DNA from: Epiperipatus broadwayi
Taxonomy: Eukaryota; Onychophora; Udeonychophora; Euonychophora; Peripatidae
Direction: 5' to 3'
DNA: 64,000 nt
Assembly: GCA_028023455.1 (NCBI GenBank)
Contig: JAQFVV010000013.1
Span: forward strand, 498,001-562,000
Shown here in pieces: positions 12,055 to 23,359 of this stretch (within the stretch, counting starts at the first letter, position 1; each line of letters opens with the position of its first letter). The position numbers and the translations under genes are program-made. The notes under the pieces are model-generated. The model did no database searches and was not told the DNA's origin. It saw only the letters and a list, made by a program, of their open reading frames with translations.

Positions 12055-12885
12055 GATTTTGAAAACAGATTTCAAGAGGTCTGTGAAATTGAACAACATA
12101 TTTAGATTTTGTACATGATATGATTGTTTTCGCTAATAATGCTTTAAAACTTTAGAAAATATTGCAACAATTATCAGATAAAGGTAAAAAAAATAAGATT
12201 AAAGATTAATGTTAAAAAGACTAAAGTAATGTTCAATGGATTTCTTCATAATAAAAAAATAAGTATTGATATTGATAATTAAAAGAAGTTAATAGTATTT
12301 TAGTCTGGTTAATAATACAAATGGAAACATAATGAATGAAATTGACCACAGAATTACACTTTTATAAAGTGCTTTTAGTAAAAAATAACTTGATATTAAA
12401 ATGAAATATGTCTATGTGTTTGAAAATAAAGGTTTTTAAGAAATGGTGTTTTACCAATTCTTACATATGGATGACTCCGAGTCTATGACATCCCGTGAAA
12501 GAGCAATACCGATACTTCAGATCACTCACTGAAGTATATAGAGATGCATCATAGAAATAACAAAAAGGGATTAAAAATGGAATATATGTAAAATAACAAA
12601 TAAGTATTATTGACATCATTGAAAAAATTAAGAAACTGAAATAGAGATGAGCTTGACATATGGCGTAAAAAGATGATAACAAATGGACAGTTGAAAGCTT
12701 AAATTGTATCCCAAGAATTTGAAAAGACTTAGAAAGAGACCACATGTAGAAGGAATTGTTGAAATAAGGAAGTTTGCTGTTATAGTGTAAAAAAGATAGG
12801 CTACAAATCAGAGAAAATCAATTAAACTTCGAAAGACTTTCATCTTGCAGTGAATTGATAATGGTTAAAAATGATGATGATGATT
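12055..12885 (+). pseudogene. RTE LINE relic (RT C-terminal half to 3' end)
   Basis: With frame changes the sequence aligns by eye to the RTE ORF at 47817-48980: FV.HDMIVFANNALKL near 12110 (from FADDxxVFANNASEL), INVKKTKVMFNG near 12210-12240, and the end CTTGCAGTGAATTGATAATGG followed by a TGATGATGATGAT tail at 12870-12885. It has many stops and small indels. It is far more decayed than the other RTE copies, so it is an older insertion. Confidence 0.75.
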
Positions 12886-13974
12886 CTAGTGACCTCTATT
12901 GTAATTTTAAGTAATCACTGGTTACCAAATAGTGGTATAGTTCATTAATCTGTGTGTATATCTCACTAACATTTATATTATATTCTAAATCATTAGTCAA
13001 TTTTTTCTTACTTTTCTCCTATTTCTCAAAATTTTTTCTATTATGACCTTTATAATTAAATCCTCCTAACTCCATAAATATATAAAGCAATTCTTCACAT
13101 GTATATGTTTAATAAATTTGTTTTTGCGAATGTTCTTCAACATTTCAAAATTACTTACCGTGTTTTTGTAGTTTATAATCCCCCCACCCCATATCGGATT
13201 AGCTCAAAATTAACAAATGTTTTTTTTTCTTATTGACTAAATTTTTGCTTTGCACAAAGCTGTTCTCTAAGCAGAACTTTAAGTCATGTGATGTTTGAGT
13301 ATTAATTATGACATTAGAGCTTTAATTCAAGAACTTTTATCTTAAGTCCATCGTTTTTATCACACAGTACCATAAACATATTTTATAAGCCCATTTTTTA
13401 AATGTTATTTAACAGGAACAAAATAATTTCCTCCCTTTGTTGTAAAAGCTATTTAGTCACTGTAATTCTTGCAGTTATATATTTATATACTTAGATAACC
13501 AGCTACATAAATATTTAAAAAATCATTAATATGATGTATTTAAGCAATTATTATTCAGTGTTTTATGACTTCTATTTGTAGTCATTGCTTGAGATCACTA
13601 GTTTCAACTATAGCATTGAGAAAACTCGGAACTCATGATATTTCAGGATACTGTACTGATGAGCAATACCATAATGCTTTTTACATATATTATTAAAAGT
13701 TGAAAAACATAACTTTATGTTGAGGTTAAATTTTCATTTACTGAAAACTTAATGCAATACAATATAGAAAACTTAAACATCTGGTAGTTTGGGTTCTAAT
13801 ATATTAAACATGAAACAATTTCTGTATATATTTTTACAGTGCAATTTATAATGATCAAATTGTTTGTAACAATGCTGTATTTGTAAGCATTTGTCCATAT
13901 ATCTTATTTCTAAATAGAATTTAGTATTAATATATGGCTTACATATTTAGCCGTTTTGTTATTGAATATATATG
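12886..13974. other. AT-rich intergenic stretch, no gene seen
   Basis: No ORF of interest. A C-rich patch (CCCCCCACCCC) lies near 13181-13192. Nothing else is supported. Confidence 0.6.
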
Positions 13975-14150
13975 TATTGTCATAACAATAAAACTAATAA
14001 ATGTAAAGGTAATTAACTATTATATACAGTCTTTCAATCTGCAGAAGTACTTTCATTTAAGGAATTATCCAAAAATACTTCTGCAGATTGAAAGACTGTA
14101 TATAATAATTAATTACCATTATATTTATTAGTTTTATTGTTATTACAATT
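13975..14150. repeat. hairpin element, about 75-bp arms
   Basis: Left arm about 13975-14049 and right arm about 14076-14150 are near-identical inverted copies around a 26-base loop. The inner 30 bases (CTTTCAATCTGCAGAAGTA and complement) match perfectly, and outer parts differ at a few bases. It looks like a MITE or a foldback retroposon. I could not identify target-site duplications. Confidence 0.8.
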
Positions 14151-16070
14151 AGTTTTTTAATTAACAGACATTTTATTTGTATTATATATATTTAATTAAA
14201 ATTATAAACTATTCAATATTTTTGCAATCATTTTATTATAATTCAGACTAAATAATATGTAATATAAATTATTTATAATTACATAACAATAAATTATGTA
14301 AATGTGTAATATGTATATATGTATTGAAATATATGATGTATGGAATTTTCCATTTATAATTATTTAATTAGAAAGCTCTTTATGTAGGACAGTAACCCAT
14401 AAGATTAATTGCCAAGCTGGAGTTCCACAAAAAAGTTTAAAACACTGCTTTAGATTCTGATTAAACTTCTTGCAAATTTCATTTAATCCTATTTAATATT
14501 TTATTATATCTATGCTGACATATCATTATTATTAAAACTAATACAATGAACTTTATTCCTTTCTATGCTAATTCTATCCTACTTATAATGACACTTATTT
14601 AGCAGTTCATCTAAATAGATATTAAACAAAATAAATCATGCCCCTCTATTGTACATTTCTTCATACCTTTCTCCTTTGTAAGAATGCTATTTTATATCTT
14701 AATGTGTACGCAAATTTCATAATAGTCATCCTCTCCCCCCATTTTACTTTTTTTCAAAATACTGCAAATTCCCTCTTCTTCCATTTGTGAAGTTTCAATG
14801 AACTATGATTTTAGAATATAATAAATAAAAAAGAAAAACAAAAATAGAAATTCACAAATTTGAATTTACAAATTATGTGTGCACCCACTTGTGTGAATAT
14901 TAACATGAATTCAACCAATTACATGATTGTTTTTGTTTCTCTCTTTCTGTCCACATTTATTATTATAGTCACTTATTTTAGCTGCATTATTTTATCTTTT
15001 GTTTAATTTTTTTCAATAGCATATTGAGGATATTTTAAAAATCAGATTGCATCATAGGTGTGTATATATTTTAGGCTGTGGGTGTATGTATATATATGTA
15101 TAATCACAGCATGGCAGCTAAAGCTAGAAAAACCAATAAAATATTCACAATCTGTTGAAAAGACAATCTGTATAGATAAAAGATAGATGTGGATAATTAT
15201 TGGTTTATTAAGTTATTATTTGGAAAACAGCTAGTGGAAATTTATGGTTTAATATATACGTAGAGAGAGGGAGAGTTTGTTGTTATCTACATTTTTGATA
15301 TCCAGGAAAATGCTTAGAATTAAATATAGTAGATATGGGAGGAATATTATAAACAATAAATAATTTATTGTACTATATATAATATATTTTCAAGGAGAAT
15401 GAAATTAATATTACATATATACAATAAGAAGAGTCAAATTAAAGTAAAATAATAAAAAAAGCTATTCATAAAGACTTTTTTTTTTTAAAAAAAAAAAATG
15501 AAAAATTAGCAAAATATGAAAGAGAAAGTATGTTAAATTAAAAATTACTGTTTGATAAAAAGTAGTATATAATCTTTTTTATAATTTACGCCTAATTATT
15601 TAAAATGTTTTAAAACTAATAATTAATGGAATGTGATTACTATCTTTTTGTTGATAAATGATATAAAAAAATATCTATTTTAAATTGTTTATTGTAATTT
15701 ATTTTCTAAAAAATAGTGGATTATTGAATAAATTTAAAAAATACAACACTTTTTTATTGTATGATTGACAGAACTTTTATTATGAGTGTATTGTTAAGCA
15801 AGAATGAGTGATCATTTAAAAAGATGTTATAATTATTATAAAATCTGTAATTTTTGATAGGACATTACTTATACAATTTTGAAATTTTACAGTATAATTT
15901 ATTTTACCCATTTACTTTATATGAAATTTGTAGTAATATGTTGGACTATTTTCATCATTTAAAATTCAAACTTTATTTATACTTTTCTAAATACATTTTT
16001 TATCTATTAGTAATTCCACTTACGTTATATAGAACTCAATGTTTTGAGTGACATTATTCTCTTTCTTTAG
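14151..16070. other. AT-rich intergenic stretch, no gene seen
   Basis: Includes poly-T/poly-A at 15477-15498 and a short GA-rich patch near 15263. No coding evidence apart from the segment that starts at 16071. Confidence 0.55.
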
Positions 16071-16153
16071 GTGTTTCTGGCCTGACAAGAGATAGTGATT
16101 GCATGAAAACAAAATCCGATGACTATAGATTTGTGAATATTGAATTTAAGTGA
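16071..16153 (+). other. candidate terminal exon
   Basis: A good 3' splice-site pattern (pyrimidine-rich TTCTCTTTCTTTAG ending at 16070) precedes 26 codons ending in TGA at 16151-16153. The peptide has a charged, protein-like composition (SGLTRDSD ... KSDDYRFV). Base composition is richer in G+C than the flanks. Possible AATAAA polyadenylation signals follow near 16437-16447. I do not recognise the protein and see no partner exon. Confidence 0.28.
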
Positions 16154-16192
16154 TGCGTTATCTAATTAGCCTATTCTGCCAAAGGCAATAAT

Positions 16193-16266
16193 CAGTCGCA
16201 ATTGTATATCTAATATATTCTATGAGGGTCAGTCGCAATTGTATATTTAATATATTCTATGAGGGT
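16193..16266. repeat. 37-bp tandem duplication
   Basis: Two copies of a unit beginning CAGTCGCAATTGTATAT and ending TATTCTATGAGGGT, at 16193-16229 and 16230-16266, with one base difference. A recent slippage or break-repair duplication. Confidence 0.9.
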
Positions 16267-16542
16267 CACTGACTTTTCTGTTTACTCTTAAAAAGGAAAA
16301 AGAAGTGGTGAAAATAGAAATATTGTCATAGATAAGTATATAAAATTTCTACTTTCACCTTATAAATATAATATTCAGGAATCGAGCATATTAGTTCAAT
16401 TTCCACTTTATACTGTCTTGGCCACAAAGAAGATAGAAATAAAATAAATATACCAAATTATGTTCTTTATACTGATTTGTGTGTTATTTATTATATTCGA
16501 ATGCATTTGAATAAGTATGAATAAATGATTTGGTACTTGTGT

Positions 16543-16736
16543 ATAATTCAACCGATGACGTATTACCCTGAAGGCATATCACTCTAATCTTGTGATTTTT
16601 AAGATAACGTCTCCAAGTGATCTGCGGACACATGTAATCGCTAAAATGTGTCCGCAGATCACGTGAACACGGTACGTTAAAAATCGCAAGATTAGAGTGA
16701 TATGCCTTCAGGGTAATACGTCATCGGTTGAATTAT
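16543..16736. repeat. palindrome nested in the transposon's left end
   Basis: Left arm 16543-16633 and right arm 16646-16736 form an inverted repeat, with a 12-base loop. Most of each arm matches exactly; a 14-base block near 16600-16613 does not pair well. The outer part of each arm is the inner half of the transposon TIR, so the TIR core (TTCAACCGATGACGT) occurs three times in the element: at both ends and at the inner edge of this hairpin. Confidence 0.85.
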
Positions 16737-16991
16737 CCAGGTCACATGCTAAAAAATATTCAAAAATGAAAAATATCTGACGCAGGTCCGGCAAATACTA
16801 AAAAAAAAAAAATGTACATGCATGCGTCAAAATATTATTCTCAATTTTAAAATACAGCAGCGCGTAGCGCTGGAATTGGCGGGGGGCCTCCGGATGTTTT
16901 TGTCGGGCCGCAGGCCCAGCGTACACGTATATCAGACATTGTATTACTCTCATAGCTGTATGATATAATTCAGAAATTAAAAATAAAATTA

Positions 16992-18150
16992 AAACGTAAT
17001 TCAATGTAAGTTTGAGAATTGTAGAAATATTAACAAATATTTTTGGTAAATAAGTTTGAGAATTGTAGAAATATTAACAAAAACTTTTTGTAAATTTTAA
17101 ATAAACACCTAAATAAAAAAGACGCGATCTAATGCAAATCTGGTATTAATGGCGCCGCACTTTTACATGCATTTGGTAATTTTAAAAACGTACTGCATAT
17201 TGCAAAATTGATTTAAAAAATTATTTCAAATTATTTACACATTAAAAACGTAATGTAGAAATATTAACAAAAAGTTTTTGTAAATTTAAAATAAACAAAT
17301 AAAACACTTTACCCGAATTAATGCGAATTTGGCATTAATGGCGTCCATGTTATCACATATGCATTTGGTAATGTATATTCCCAAATTTGTTTTAAAAAAT
17401 TATTGAAAATTATTTACACATTAAACGTAATTCAATGTAAGTTTGAGAATTGTAGAAATATTAACAAATATTTTTTGTAAATAAGTTTGAGAATTGTAGA
17501 AATATTAACAAAAACTTTTTGTAAATTTTAAATAAACACCTAAATAAAAAAGACGCGATCTAATGCAAATCTGGTATTAATGGCGTCCAGAAAACGCCGC
17601 ACTTTTATATGCATTTGGTAATTTTTAAAACGTACTGCATATTGCACAAAATTGATTTAAAAAATTATTTCAAATTATTTACACATTAAAAACGTAATGT
17701 AGAAATATTAACAAAAAGTTTTTGTAAATTTAAAATAAATAAAACACTTTACCCGAATTAATGCGAATCTGGCATTAATGGCGTCCTTGTTATCACATTT
17801 GGTAATGTATATTCCAAATTTGTTTTAAAAAATTATTGAAAATTATTTACACATTAAACGTAAGTTTCAGAATTGTAGAAATATTAACTAAAAATTTTTG
17901 TAAATTTAAAATAAACAGATAAATAAAAAACACTTTACCGGAGAATAAATTATTTACACATTAAACGTAAGTTTCAGAATTGTAGAAATATTAACTAAAA
18001 ATTTTTGTAAATTTAAAATAAACAGATAAATAAAAAACACTTTACCGGAGAATAATTCAATGTAAGTTTGATAATTGTAGAAATATTAACAAAAAATTTT
18101 TGTAAATTTAAAATAAACAGATAAATAAAACACTTTACCCGAATTAACAG
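16992..18150. repeat. tandem repeats inside the transposon
   Basis: Two long units of about 431 bp start at about 16992 and 17423 (AAACGTAATTCAATGTAAG). Each contains two related halves with GTAGAAATATTAACAAAAA and GGCATTAATGGCGTCC. After 17856 the array changes to short units of about 107 bp (17856, 17963 and a partial third near 18050). Such subterminal repeats are often transposase-binding arrays in DNA transposons; that role here is inferred. Confidence 0.85.
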
Positions 18151-18404
18151 CTCAAAAAAGTAACTGTGATGCCGTGGATAGCAAAATCGCAATAGACAGA
18201 AAAATCAAAAAATTTCCCAAACCTCTCTACGAATTTTAAATCTCGCGGGTGAAAAAAAAAAAATTGACTCTCTGATGGATTAATCACGCCAGTCACTTGG
18301 TTACCATGACAACATTGTCATGCAACAAACGTCGATGTCTACCGGAAGGGAATTTGGTAAGTCAAAAACGTCATCGGTTGAATTATACACAAGTACCAAT
18401 GATT

Positions 18405-18964
18405 TTTTTTAAAAAAGAAATTCAATAAGAAAATAGAAATAGTCTAATATTTAGCTACAAGTAAATGCCACCAACACGAATCCTCAGAGACACATCTTAT
18501 TTCAATTTTTTATTAACATTTTCAGTGCTGTTTTTTTTTTCTTTTCAAAATTAATGTGTAAGGCCTAATAAGGTGATATCATTAAAAATAACATAGTTTT
18601 TTGCAATGACTAAATGCAATATCAGCTGCTTTGTGTTATTTGTTAAATGTATTGTAATTAATAATTATTTATACAATGCATGGGTAGAGAAGTTAATGAC
18701 TTGTTTGTATGTATATAAAAGCAGCATTTAAATCTCTCACTATAAAGCAAATATCTTTCCAAAGTACCCTATTGAGAAATTTGTGAAGAAGAAAATATTG
18801 TTTCCCTAACTTACAAAGTGATGCATTGTGAGACTTTGAATACTAACTCAGATTAACTAGATACCTTCTTACTTACCAATAATAAATGGTTAGTTGAACT
18901 GTTTATAGATGGGTTTTTTTTAAAAAAAAAAAAAAATTAAGCATGATTGATGTGTGTAGTTAGA
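18405..18964. other. AT-rich spacer, no gene seen
   Basis: AT-rich with poly-T and poly-A runs. No coding or repeat structure seen. Confidence 0.6.
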
Positions 18965-19735
18965 TTATTTTCAGTCATTATCGATCTACTTCTGGTTGAA
19001 GGGCTCTTCAAGTTTAATTCAGTTTTCCAATCCATCTCTTCTATCTCATCAGAATACTTTCTTATTTCATCCATCTATCTCATATGTAGTATCTTTCAAA
19101 ATCTTTTAAATCTTTTGGAATTCATCTTAAAACTTCAACTGTCCATCTATCACAATCGCTTCTAGCAAGTTATCTAATCCAGCTTTATATAAGTCTAACA
19201 TTTTTTCAATGCTATTAATGATAGTTGTTTTATCTCTCACCCATATGTTTGTTAAAACAGGCAAAACTCACTATATATATTGCCACGCACAGCAAGCTAG
19301 AGTAATCAATGGATGCCAAAAGGCTTGTGCATAAAATCCCCATCTAATGCCTAGATGGGGATTTTATGCACAAGCCTTTTGGCATCCATTGATTACTCTA
19401 GCTTGCTGTGCGTGGCAATATATATAGTGAGTTTTGCCTGTTTTAATAACAGTTATACACAAGCATGAGGAGGTGGTCATGTGATGTTTATTGGCTTTAA
19501 ACCCATATATTTAATTTCCAATTTCTGATTGTACTTCTAACATACAATTTTCTATACTTTGTTGAGATATCCAAAGTATTTATATTGCTCTATTGTTAAG
19601 TGTTCAAGTCTCTGATCCTTAACAAAGAATTGTTAAAACACATTTATTAAAAACCTTTTTTTTTTTTCAGACATGTTTTCTGAGAATTGAACTTCAATAT
19701 CATATTTAAGGCCCTTAAATTCATTACTACATTCT
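18965..19735 (-). pseudogene. RTE LINE relic, split by a later insertion
   Basis: Nucleotide similarity to the minus-strand RTE at 47817-48980 is clear on both sides of an insert. 18970-19250 matches its 3' coding end (for example TTGGAATTCATCTTAAAACTTCAACTGTCCATC), and 19501-19660 continues it (AAGTGTTCAAGTCTCTGATCC, ACACATTTATTAAAAACC). The insert 19251-19500 duplicated 12 target bases. The RTE copy carries frame breaks and is dead. Confidence 0.8.
19251..19500 (+). mobile_element. foldback retroposon with perfect 95-bp hairpin
   Basis: Bases 19252-19346 are an exact inverted copy of 19352-19446, with a 5-base loop (ATGCC). A 54-base unpaired tail follows (GGAGGTGGTCATGTGATG ...). The insert sits in an RTE relic, between direct repeats ACCCATATGTTT (19239-19250) and ACCCATATATTT (19501-19512), one mismatch. 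The right arm plus tail is related to the single-copy sequence at 57260-57400, so that orientation is the parent unit and the left arm is an inverted duplicate of its 5' part. The length of the target duplication suggests retroposition rather than a DNA transposon. Confidence 0.85.
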
Positions 19736-21070
19736 CTGGTTGTATCTTTTAAAAGGTTAATTTATAATTTTTTAATTTTAGGAATCATGCAAACAAGTAA
19801 GATGATATTTGTATTAATTGAAATATAAAAATTTTTGTTCTACGAGAATTTAACATATTTTCTTCTCATATTACAGGATAAATAAAGGCCAATAATAATT
19901 GGGGATATGTGTTTGAATCTGATGTATAAAATATAGGCCTCCATCTAAGTATTTTTATATTTTAATATAGATATAAATAGACAATTAGATATGTGGATAT
20001 ACAGATTGATGGATGGACGAATGGATAGAGGATAAATAAATGGGTGAATGTGTAGATGAATAGGTAGTTGAATGAATGGATGTATAAACAGATAGATAAA
20101 ACTTATAAAAAAGGAAATGAAACGAATTACTGTTCGAAGTTAAAAATATCTCTAAATGACTACCCATCAAATATTTGTTTGATAAAACTTTAAAAGAAAA
20201 TTGTTAGTTCTCTAGTAATCATTTATCAGTAGTGGACATTTGATAATTATTAGTATATATATATTTTCGTTTTTCGTTTTTTTTTAATCTCTCTCTTTTT
20301 GATTTATTGATACTGTGTTATTAACCAAGCAGAAATCATTTAAGCAACTTCTCCAAAAGTTGCAATGTGGTTTTTCTATTGATTTTTTTTTCTGTATACG
20401 TAATCTAAAATGTTGAAATATATCAATGATGTAAATTTTAAAAGTTAACATTTTGATCTTTTCAGATAGCTAGAGGAAATGGTTCCGATTGATGATTTTA
20501 AAAAAAATAATTCTCCAATATATAACATTTAAAAAAAAGTTTCAATGTATAAATATTTTGCATTAGTTTGTGATAATTTTTTAAAAATAATATCAATAAA
20601 TTTGCCTTTACGACGAAGAAAGACCGACCATATATAAAAACATTGGGAATTTTAAAAATGAATTAAAAATTATATGATCATTGTAGAGTTTGGAAGTCAT
20701 GAAGAAAAAAAAACATATTGTAGATTATGGACTAGATATTATAGATGGGAAATGTGAAAAACTGATAAAATTTTGTATAAATCATATCCTAGTAATAATA
20801 AGCACAAGAACGTTATTCATATATAGCGACAATTCCACTTGATAGAAACTGATTTTAATTAAATTGAATTATAAATTAATTCAAAATAATTTACTTGGGT
20901 TGTTACATTATTTTTTAATAAATGATAAATCCTATATTTTTTATTAAGATGCAGTTTTAACTATGCAGCAGACTTCTTCAGAATATGCTGAAAAAATAAA
21001 GAAGAATCTTGATGAAGGCTGTTAGACATCTGAAACTGTTACTAATAAATATCTTAATAAAAACATTATT
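19736..21070. other. AT-rich stretch with a GATA/GATG-rich simple repeat
   Basis: About 19970-20105 is a degenerate run of GATGGATGGA/GATAGATAAA-type units. The rest has no supported feature. The part 20945-21070 holds a motif (GATGAAGGCTGTTAGACATC) related to the repeats at 61327-61452 and may be the unpaired tail of the foldback that follows. Confidence 0.6.
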
Positions 21071-21698
21071 CTAAAGCACTCATTTGCTTTGAGTTCAGAT
21101 GAAACGATATAACTTAATAAACATGAAGTAATTAATTGCACTGGGCCAGCTTTCATCAAAACACTGTCAGAACCATTGTATTGAATAAAGTTATGCAGTA
21201 CAAATAAGCTTATATAATTGATATGATATAATATGTAAATGAGGCACAATATGCAAATAAATCAATTATATATTCCATATTCTGGACAATGAAACACATG
21301 AATCCTTTTTGTTGATGGAATGTAGATTCTTTGCAATTGCCCAAGCCTCTTTGCACTTTCTTTTCAGATTGTCTCTTTCCGAGCATATTGTTCTAACACT
21401 TGATGCTGCTCTGAAAGAGATGATAGGAAAAGAAAGTACAAAAAAGGTTTAGACAATTGCAAAGAATCCACATTCCATCAACAAAAAGAATTCATGTGTT
21501 CCATTATCTGAAAAATGGAATATTTAATTGCTTTATTTGCATACTGTGCCTCATTTACATATTATATATCATTTATAATTTTATTCAGCACTATGATTCT
21601 GGAAATGTTTTGCTGAAAGCTGACTCATTGCAATTAATTAGTTTATGTTTATTAATTTATATCTTTTTATCTGAACTCAAAATTAGTGGGTGCTTTAC
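21071..21698. repeat. foldback repeat, about 300-bp arms
   Basis: Left arm about 21071-21385 pairs with right arm about 21407-21698 around a loop of about 20 bases. Landmarks: AAAGCACTCATTTGCTTTGAGTTCAG on the left matches CTGAACTCAAAATTAGTGGGTGCTTT on the right, and GATGGAATGTAGATTCTTTGC matches GCAAAGAATCCACATTCCATC. Arms differ at perhaps one base in seven, so it is older than the hairpins at 19.2 and 39.2 kb. Open frames here (for example 21457-21726) are by-products of the repeat. Confidence 0.8.
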
Positions 21699-23264
21699 AA
21701 TTACATATTTTCATGAAATGAGTTAATACAGTGAGATTTGCATAAAACATTATTATAAAGTGAAAGAAGTATTTTATTTATTGATTTAATAGTGGATTAG
21801 CATTAAAGTGAAAATGCTTATCATGAAAATGACATAGATTTCAGATCAAAACTCAGATCAGTTGAAGTTAAATTTTAAAAATGTAAGAAGCATCAAACAA
21901 AAAATAGAAATGAACCATTAATCCTTTAAACTAAAATTTTATTTTATTTCTTTAAAAAAAAAACAGTTTTTAAGGATGAAAAATTGCATTTAAATAGTAG
22001 AAGAATAAATAATAAAGTAAATTCAAATAGAAAGTAGAAAACACTTATAGACAGTTTAAAAGTTCTGCAGAATATAAAAAAATGAAAAGTCTTGGAAAAA
22101 AATTTAAAAAAATTAAAGAATTGTAATTTAGTTATTGTAATTGTTATTTTGAAAAAAAAAACCCATAATAATGAATTTAATATGATGAAAAATTATTAAA
22201 TCTAAATTAAAAATAACACAATTGATTTGCTTGAATTTGAAACATCCTGTAATGTTATCACACATATATAAAAATGTAGAACTGAAAAAAAAATGAAAAT
22301 TTTATTCAGCATAAAACTATTAACATAAATGTATTTTTGGTTTAAAATAATATATGCAAAATTGCATATAAATAAACTGAAAAAGATTCATATCTTTAAT
22401 ATTTATTAAATAATTCAACTGCATTAAAATTTGTAAGTCATTTTAAAGAACGTGTCTACTGCACTTTATAAAATGCTACATCTCATGGCAAAACAAATAT
22501 TTCATAACTAGCATACTTATTTGTATATTGTATAAAGTGATCTTTATTTAAATCTGTACAGTATATATTGTAAAAAAAAAACTTTAATTATTGATGACAA
22601 AATGCAAACACAGAATGCATTAAATATGTTTTTTTTAACATGTCAGTCTTTTTTTTTAAAAAAAAATAGTTTTGACTGTATGCTAATTTTGCTAGTCTTA
22701 CACTAGTGATAAATAACAAATCTTTATAATCAATTAAATAAGTTATTAAACATTTTAAAACTCTAAATAACTTCATGTAAATAATATAATATAATGGTAG
22801 AAATTAAAAAAAAAACAAAATTTACTATGGATCTTTTTTCAGTGCAATGAGAAACAGTTGAACACAAAAAATTGTTAACTGATAGTTTATTTTCATTTTA
22901 TCATCTATTTTGCTGTACTTTTGGACAGTTAAAAGACACATTTTTTTCCTAGCAATTCTGATTACATTTTAAATTAGAATCATGGCTGCAACTACTATGA
23001 TCATGAAAAAATCAAAAAATCTCTGAGCTTGGAAATAGAAATGGATATCTTAAGTCAACTAGAAAAAGAAAGAAATCATGATATCTATTCTTCTATGAGT
23101 TTATTCATGTTTACCATCACCACAATTTTTAAAAACAACAAAATAAAATGTGTTCAAACCATCTAAGAGCATCCAAATTTTCCAAAATCATGAAATCACT
23201 GTATCCTGTAAAAAATAATAATTCAAAAAGCATGTCAAATATCCATTCTAAACCTTTTCTTTAG
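21699..23264. other. AT-rich intergenic stretch, no firm gene
   Basis: Poly-A runs and AT-rich sequence. A 62-codon open segment without a clear start lies at 22978-23166 (rich in E/K/I, for example IEMDILSQLEKERN), but open segments this long are expected by chance in DNA of this composition. Confidence 0.5.
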
Positions 23265-23359
23265 ATTCTCAGCCATCATCTGGTGCACCCCTCCCCCAAA
23301 AATCTATATCATCAAAGGATTTAATTATAACTGATGAAGAAATCACTGAACAACTTTAA
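23265..23359 (+). other. candidate terminal exon
   Basis: A pyrimidine-rich 3' splice-like site (CCTTTTCTTTAG) ends at 23264. It is followed by 30 codons ending in TAA at 23357-23359. The peptide (SQPSSGAPLPQKSISSK, then DLIITDEEITEQL) has the serine/proline and acidic composition of a protein tail, and the DNA is richer in G+C than the flanks. No upstream exon is identified and I do not recognise the protein. Confidence 0.3.

Larger units (their letters stand above)
16531..18398. mobile_element. non-autonomous DNA transposon, 31-bp TIRs
   Basis: The first 31 bases (16531-16561, starting TGGTACTTGTG) are an exact inverted copy of the last 31 (18368-18398, ending CACAAGTACCA). A 6-base target duplication, ATGATT, lies at 16525-16530 and 18399-18404. 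The 1868-bp interior holds a nested palindrome at the left end, a 75-bp G+C-rich island (16853-16930) and tandem repeats, but no transposase frame. A 6-bp duplication is reported for a few superfamilies such as IS3EU and Dada; I cannot assign it. The perfect TIRs and duplication argue for fairly recent activity. Confidence 0.9.

Noticed and set aside
12461-12745. 94-codon minus-strand ORF
   Set aside because: It is the antisense of the decayed RTE LINE on the plus strand; its sequence matches no protein-like pattern of its own.
19252-19446. TTAA at both outer ends of the perfect hairpin, suggesting a piggyBac or Kolobok MITE
   Set aside because: The TTAA is part of the palindrome itself, and a longer 12-bp duplication outside the unpaired tail explains the insertion limits better.
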